Made by a program: the position numbers and the translations under genes. The notes beneath the pieces were generated by a model. The model made no database searches. It worked only from the letters and a program-made list of their open reading frames with translations, and had not been told where the DNA came from. This document shows positions 15,151 to 17,625 of a stretch of 17,625 nt of DNA, piece by piece; positions within the stretch are counted from its first letter, which is position 1, and the number at the start of each line of letters is the position of its first letter. The stretch is taken from positions 1 through 17,625 of the forward strand of contig JAFGUY010000001.1 in assembly GCA_016938245.1 (NCBI GenBank), written 5' to 3'. This DNA comes from Candidatus Omnitrophota bacterium. GTDB lineage: Bacteria; Omnitrophota; Gorgyraeia; Gygaellales; Profunditerraquicolaceae.

Positions 15151-15224
15151 GCCCCTGTAGCTCATAAGGATAGAGCAACGGTTTCCTAAACCGTGTGTGG
15201 CAGGTTCAATTCCTGCCAGGGGCA
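15151..15224 (+). tRNA. tRNA-Arg (anticodon CCT)
   Basis: A full cloverleaf of 74 nt. The acceptor stem is GCCCCTG (15151-15157) with CAGGGGC (15217-15223) and discriminator A15224. The D stem is GCTC/GAGC (15160-15163 and 15173-15176). The anticodon stem ACGGT/ACCGT closes the loop TTCCTAA with anticodon CCT at 15185-15187. The variable loop is 5 nt and the T arm is GCAGG-TTCAATT-CCTGC. It reads AGG codons. CCA is not encoded, so CCA-adding enzyme is needed. It sits 6 bp after apt and 10 bp before the PHP gene, with no promoter or terminator of its own visible. Confidence 0.96.
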
Positions 15225-15234
15225 TTTTAGTTAT

Positions 15235-15888
15235 ATGTATAACCTACACGCTCACACATTCTTAAGCGACGGAGACCTGCTTCCCTCGGAAGTAGCGGTG
15301 CGCTATCAGGCAGCCGGTTACAAGGCTATTGCCATTACCGACCACGCTGACTATAGCAATATTAAAACTGTCGTCAAATCAATAGTCGAATTTTGCCGCA
15401 GATGGCCTAAAGATTCATCTATTATCAAGGTCTTACCCGGCATAGAGCTTACACACTTACCCCCTGAACAGTTCAAGCCATTAGCAGCTTACGCAAGAAA
15501 AAACGGGGTCAGAATTATTATTGCCCACGGAGAAACCCCGGTTGAGCCGGTTGCTCTGAACACAAACAAACTTGCTTTATTAGCTGATATTGATATTTTA
15601 GCCCACCCCGGATTAATTACTGATGCGGATGCGGCGCTTGCTGCTGGAAGAGGAGTATTTTTAGAGGTTACCAGCAGAGCCGGACACTCCCAGGCAAACC
15701 AGCACGTAGTAAAACAGGCAAGAAAATTTAACGCTAAATTAATCCTGAATAATGACAGCCATACGCCTGAAAACATCATCACTCCTAGCAAATTAAATCA
15801 GGTAGGTTTAGATGCCGGATTAACACAGGCTGAAATAGATAATATATATAAGGATACACAGGATCTAATTATAAAAAGAGGGAGGTAG
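15235..15888 (+). CDS. PHP-domain phosphoesterase (histidinol-phosphatase-like)
   Basis: A 217-residue PHP-superfamily metal-dependent hydrolase. The first motif is LHAHTFLSDG (4-13). It is followed by AITDHADYSN, a metal-ligand Glu in LPGIELTH, His in IIAHGET, LAHPG, and the final NNDSHTPEN motif, so the usual trinuclear site looks complete. It resembles short stand-alone histidinol-phosphate-phosphatase-domain proteins, but no histidine-biosynthesis gene is nearby and the substrate is unknown. An upstream in-frame ATG at 15193 lies inside the tRNA, so I choose 15235, where the PHP motif begins within four residues. No ribosome-binding site lies in the 10-bp gap. The AGGGG of the tRNA acceptor arm could act as one before processing. 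The next gene's GGAGG overlaps its end. Confidence 0.88.
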   Translation: MYNLHAHTFLSDGDLLPSEVAVRYQAAGYKAIAITDHADYSNIKTVVKSIVEFCRRWPKDSSIIKVLPGIELTHLPPEQFKPLAAYARKNGVRIIIAHGETPVEPVALNTNKLALLADIDILAHPGLITDADAALAAGRGVFLEVTSRAGHSQANQHVVKQARKFNAKLILNNDSHTPENIITPSKLNQVGLDAGLTQAEIDNIYKDTQDLIIKRGR

Positions 15889-15890
15889 AT

Positions 15891-16367
15891 ATGCAGATAA
15901 GAAAAAAGTTTTGCCTGACTACTAACTACTGTCTACTAGCTGCTATTGTTTTACTTTTAAGCGGCTGCGCAACTACTGACAGCAGCGACTCAAAACTTTC
16001 AAGCGCAGGCTCGCTTAAGCCGCAATCAATACTTAAATTCAGCGATGTACCTGTCCCTGCAGGTTTAAAACCATTGCCCCTTGAATCATACTCTTTTGAG
16101 AGTTCAGGGGTACGTGTCGGCGTATTAAAATATATAGGAAAGGCAAACCCTGACCAAGTAGTCAACTTCTACAAAGACCAGATGCCGATGTATAACTGGA
16201 GTTTGGTAAATATAGTAGAGTACAGCCAAAGGCTCTTGAATTTTGAGCGGGAAGGAGAGAGCTGCATAATCTCAATGCAGCCAAAGGGTAGCAGCATAAT
16301 CTTAACCATATCCTTAGGCCCGAAGTCGCAGGCTGCGGCAAAGAGGACTAAGCAGATAATCAGGTAA
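15891..16367 (+). CDS. Small outer-envelope lipoprotein of unknown function
   Basis: A 158-residue lipoprotein. A basic start (MQIRKK), a hydrophobic stretch and LSGC place the acylated residue at Cys26. Residues 27-47 are a Ser-rich linker. Residues about 50-148 look like one small mixed alpha/beta domain (DVPVPAGLKPLP, GVLKYIGKANPDQVVNFYKDQMPMYNW, CIISMQPKGSSIILTISLG). The helix with NPDQVVNFYKDQM followed by a strand ending in W is seen in several uncharacterised envelope lipoproteins, but I cannot name the family. GGAGG at 15881-15885 lies within the last codons of the PHP gene, five bases before ATG, so it is co-transcribed with that gene. No enzyme motif is visible. Confidence 0.82.
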   Translation: MQIRKKFCLTTNYCLLAAIVLLLSGCATTDSSDSKLSSAGSLKPQSILKFSDVPVPAGLKPLPLESYSFESSGVRVGVLKYIGKANPDQVVNFYKDQMPMYNWSLVNIVEYSQRLLNFEREGESCIISMQPKGSSIILTISLGPKSQAAAKRTKQIIR

Positions 16368-16384
16368 ATTTTATAAAAAAACTC

Positions 16385-16413
16385 TTGACAACTATGGGGT
16401 TATATGTTAAAAA
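16385..16413 (+). promoter_or_regulatory. Promoter upstream of the porin-like gene
   Basis: A perfect -35 box TTGACA (16385-16390) is followed after 17 bp by TAAAAA (16408-16413), a weak -10. TATGAT (16415-16420) is a better -10 but the spacing is too long. Downstream are a TTAACGTTAA palindrome (16453-16462), which could be an operator, and AAGGAGG (16468-16474), eight bases before ATG. The strong -35 and ribosome-binding site suggest high expression. Confidence 0.55.
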
Positions 16414-16482
16414 GTATGATAATTACAAGTAGCACAGGTATATTTATATAGATTAACGTTAACAAACAAGGAGGAAAAAGAA

Positions 16483-17625
16483 ATGAGTAAACGCTTAATT
16501 GTTGTACTAGCGCTTGCTTTGGTAGTCGGCCTTACATTCAGCGCCGCCTACGCAGAGGTGCAGAATGTGAAGGTCAGCGGTGATTTGAATTTTCTAGGGG
16601 CAATCAGAAACAACTTTTCCTTAAGGCGTGGCAACGAAGGAAATAGGCATGATAATGACGAAAGCTTCTTTGCAACACAAGCTCGTGTCAGGATTGATGC
16701 AGATCTTACTGATAATGTAGCAGCAACAGTAAGATTGATAAACGAAAGAAAATGGGGTAATAACAATAATAGTTCAAACAGCGAGACTGGCATTGACCTT
16801 GATTTAGCCTATGTAACGCTAAAAGAGTTTCTTTACTCACCACTATCTTTCACTATTGGCCGCCAGGAATTAATGTACGGAAATAAATTGATACTTGGAA
16901 ACCGCGGTATCAGTTCTAAGAGGACACATGGCCTTCCCACTGATTTAAGTTCCCAAAAATCTTTTGATTCAATCAAAGCGGTTTTTAATTATGATCCTTT
17001 AGTGGTTGATTTAATATACTCAAAGATTAGCGAAACAAGCAGCAGAGGCGTTAAAGATGATGCTAATCTTTTCGGTATATATGGATCCTACGATATAAAT
17101 AAAAACCTGAAAGCTGATCTTTACGGTTTTTATAAAGGGACTAAAAACAAAAAAGATAGCCCTAGCGCTACCAAGCTTAAGGGCGATCAGATATACACAA
17201 TCGGTACTTTAATAATTGCTACACCGATTAAAAACTTAAAAACATCTTTAGAAGCTGCTTTGCAGTTTGGAAGGCATAGAGAAAATGCAACAAACCCTGG
17301 AGACAAACAGAGGAAAGCTTGGGCTTTACAAGCAATGGCTGATTATACCTTTGCCGATACAAAGTATGTTCCTTCTATAGGAGCTTCCTTTATCCATCTT
17401 AGCGGAGATAAAGCTTCTACTGATACTACATCTGGCAAAAGAGGCTGGGATTCTATGTATTATGACCAGGCTCTTAATAGTATTACCCACGCTATAATTC
17501 CCTTTACCAACTTAAATGTTCTTAATTTAAGGGGTAGTATGAAACCCGCTGATGATATTACTTTATCTGCTAATTATGGGTTTTATATGAGGGATAGAAA
17601 ATCTGGAAATATGGCTAGCCCAGCA
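16483..17625 (+). CDS. Outer-membrane beta-barrel porin, alginate-export-like (3' end beyond window)
   Basis: An open frame of 381 codons with no stop before the window end, so the C-terminus is missing. A classical signal peptide (MSKRLIVVLALALVVGLTFS then AAYA, cleaved before EVQ) is followed by alternating beta-strand sequence with aromatic strand ends (SGDLNFLGAIRNNF, ATVRLINERKWG, LSFTIGRQELMYGN, ADLYGFYKG, LSANYGFYMRD). FTIGRQELMYGNKLILGNR and GKRGWDSMYYDQ resemble the alginate-export/AlgE-like porin family, which passes anionic or sugar substrates through the outer membrane. The family call is by eye and the substrate is unknown. It has its own promoter and a strong AAGGAGG. The loops are rich in Asn, Ser and Lys. 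Confidence 0.8.
   Translation, partial: MSKRLIVVLALALVVGLTFSAAYAEVQNVKVSGDLNFLGAIRNNFSLRRGNEGNRHDNDESFFATQARVRIDADLTDNVAATVRLINERKWGNNNNSSNSETGIDLDLAYVTLKEFLYSPLSFTIGRQELMYGNKLILGNRGISSKRTHGLPTDLSSQKSFDSIKAVFNYDPLVVDLIYSKISETSSRGVKDDANLFGIYGSYDINKNLKADLYGFYKGTKNKKDSPSATKLKGDQIYTIGTLIIATPIKNLKTSLEAALQFGRHRENATNPGDKQRKAWALQAMADYTFADTKYVPSIGASFIHLSGDKASTDTTSGKRGWDSMYYDQALNSITHAIIPFTNLNVLNLRGSMKPADDITLSANYGFYMRDRKSGNMASPA

Noticed and set aside
15193..15234. Upstream in-frame ATG for the PHP gene
   Set aside because: It lies inside the tRNA-Arg gene. The PHP motif begins four residues after the ATG at 15235, so the shorter start is preferred.
15917..15941. CTACTAACTACTGTCTACTAGC-like near-repeats in the lipoprotein signal peptide
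   Set aside because: The pattern is short and imperfect, and explained by Thr/Leu codons of the signal peptide; no second copy is in the window.
1..17625. CRISPR array, prophage, integron, toxin-antitoxin or defence island
   Set aside because: There are no regularly spaced direct repeats, integrase, transposase, small toxin pair or nuclease cluster. Coding content is otherwise housekeeping or envelope genes.

Overview
The window reads as a compact chromosomal segment of an uncultured Gram-negative bacterium. Two signal-peptidase-II lipoproteins, a lipoprotein ApbE and a beta-barrel porin-like protein imply an outer membrane. Base composition is moderately AT-rich. Nearly all genes lie on the plus strand with short gaps or overlaps. 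The gene set, and short palindromic elements read through as NPVRN...SNGV-type peptides, would fit Omnitrophota or a related PVC-like lineage. That assignment is inference and was not tested against any database.

Layout. Positions 93-5071 hold a LysM lipoprotein, phoH, a 7TM-HD c-di-AMP phosphodiesterase (pgpH-like), ybeY, recO and panE (ketopantoate reductase). Positions 5072-5357 are non-coding and full of inverted repeats. Positions 5358-9238 hold lipoprotein apbE, mgtE, panB and an unrecognised single-span membrane protein. Positions 9288-13638 hold a single-chain glycyl-tRNA synthetase, with a credible promoter immediately before it, and pyruvate phosphate dikinase. Positions 13644-13794 form a 151-bp element bounded by perfect 15-bp inverted repeats, and its right end merges into the start codon of a sigma-70 factor. 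The sigma gene is followed by apt, a tRNA-Arg(CCT) gene wedged between coding sequences, a PHP-domain phosphoesterase, a small lipoprotein and, after its own promoter, a porin-like gene cut off by the window end.

The genes mix information processing (PhoH, YbeY, RecO, GlyRS, sigma, tRNA), pantothenate synthesis (PanE and PanB, with PanC and PanD absent), magnesium transport, flavin transfer to envelope proteins, purine salvage and central carbon metabolism. The order phoH-pgpH-ybeY-recO-...-glyS-ppdK-sigma resembles the Firmicutes phoH-to-sigA macro-cluster, with other genes interspersed.

The most notable signal is a pair of 55-bp palindromic elements, about 75% identical to each other, inserted in the same orientation and reading phase into ybeY (at the N-terminus) and glyS (just before the anticodon-binding domain). 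They are translated rather than disrupting the genes. Next are the inverted-repeat element that supplies the sigma factor's ribosome-binding site, and possibly its promoter, and the structured intergenic region upstream of apbE. I saw no CRISPR array, integrase, transposase gene or defence system.
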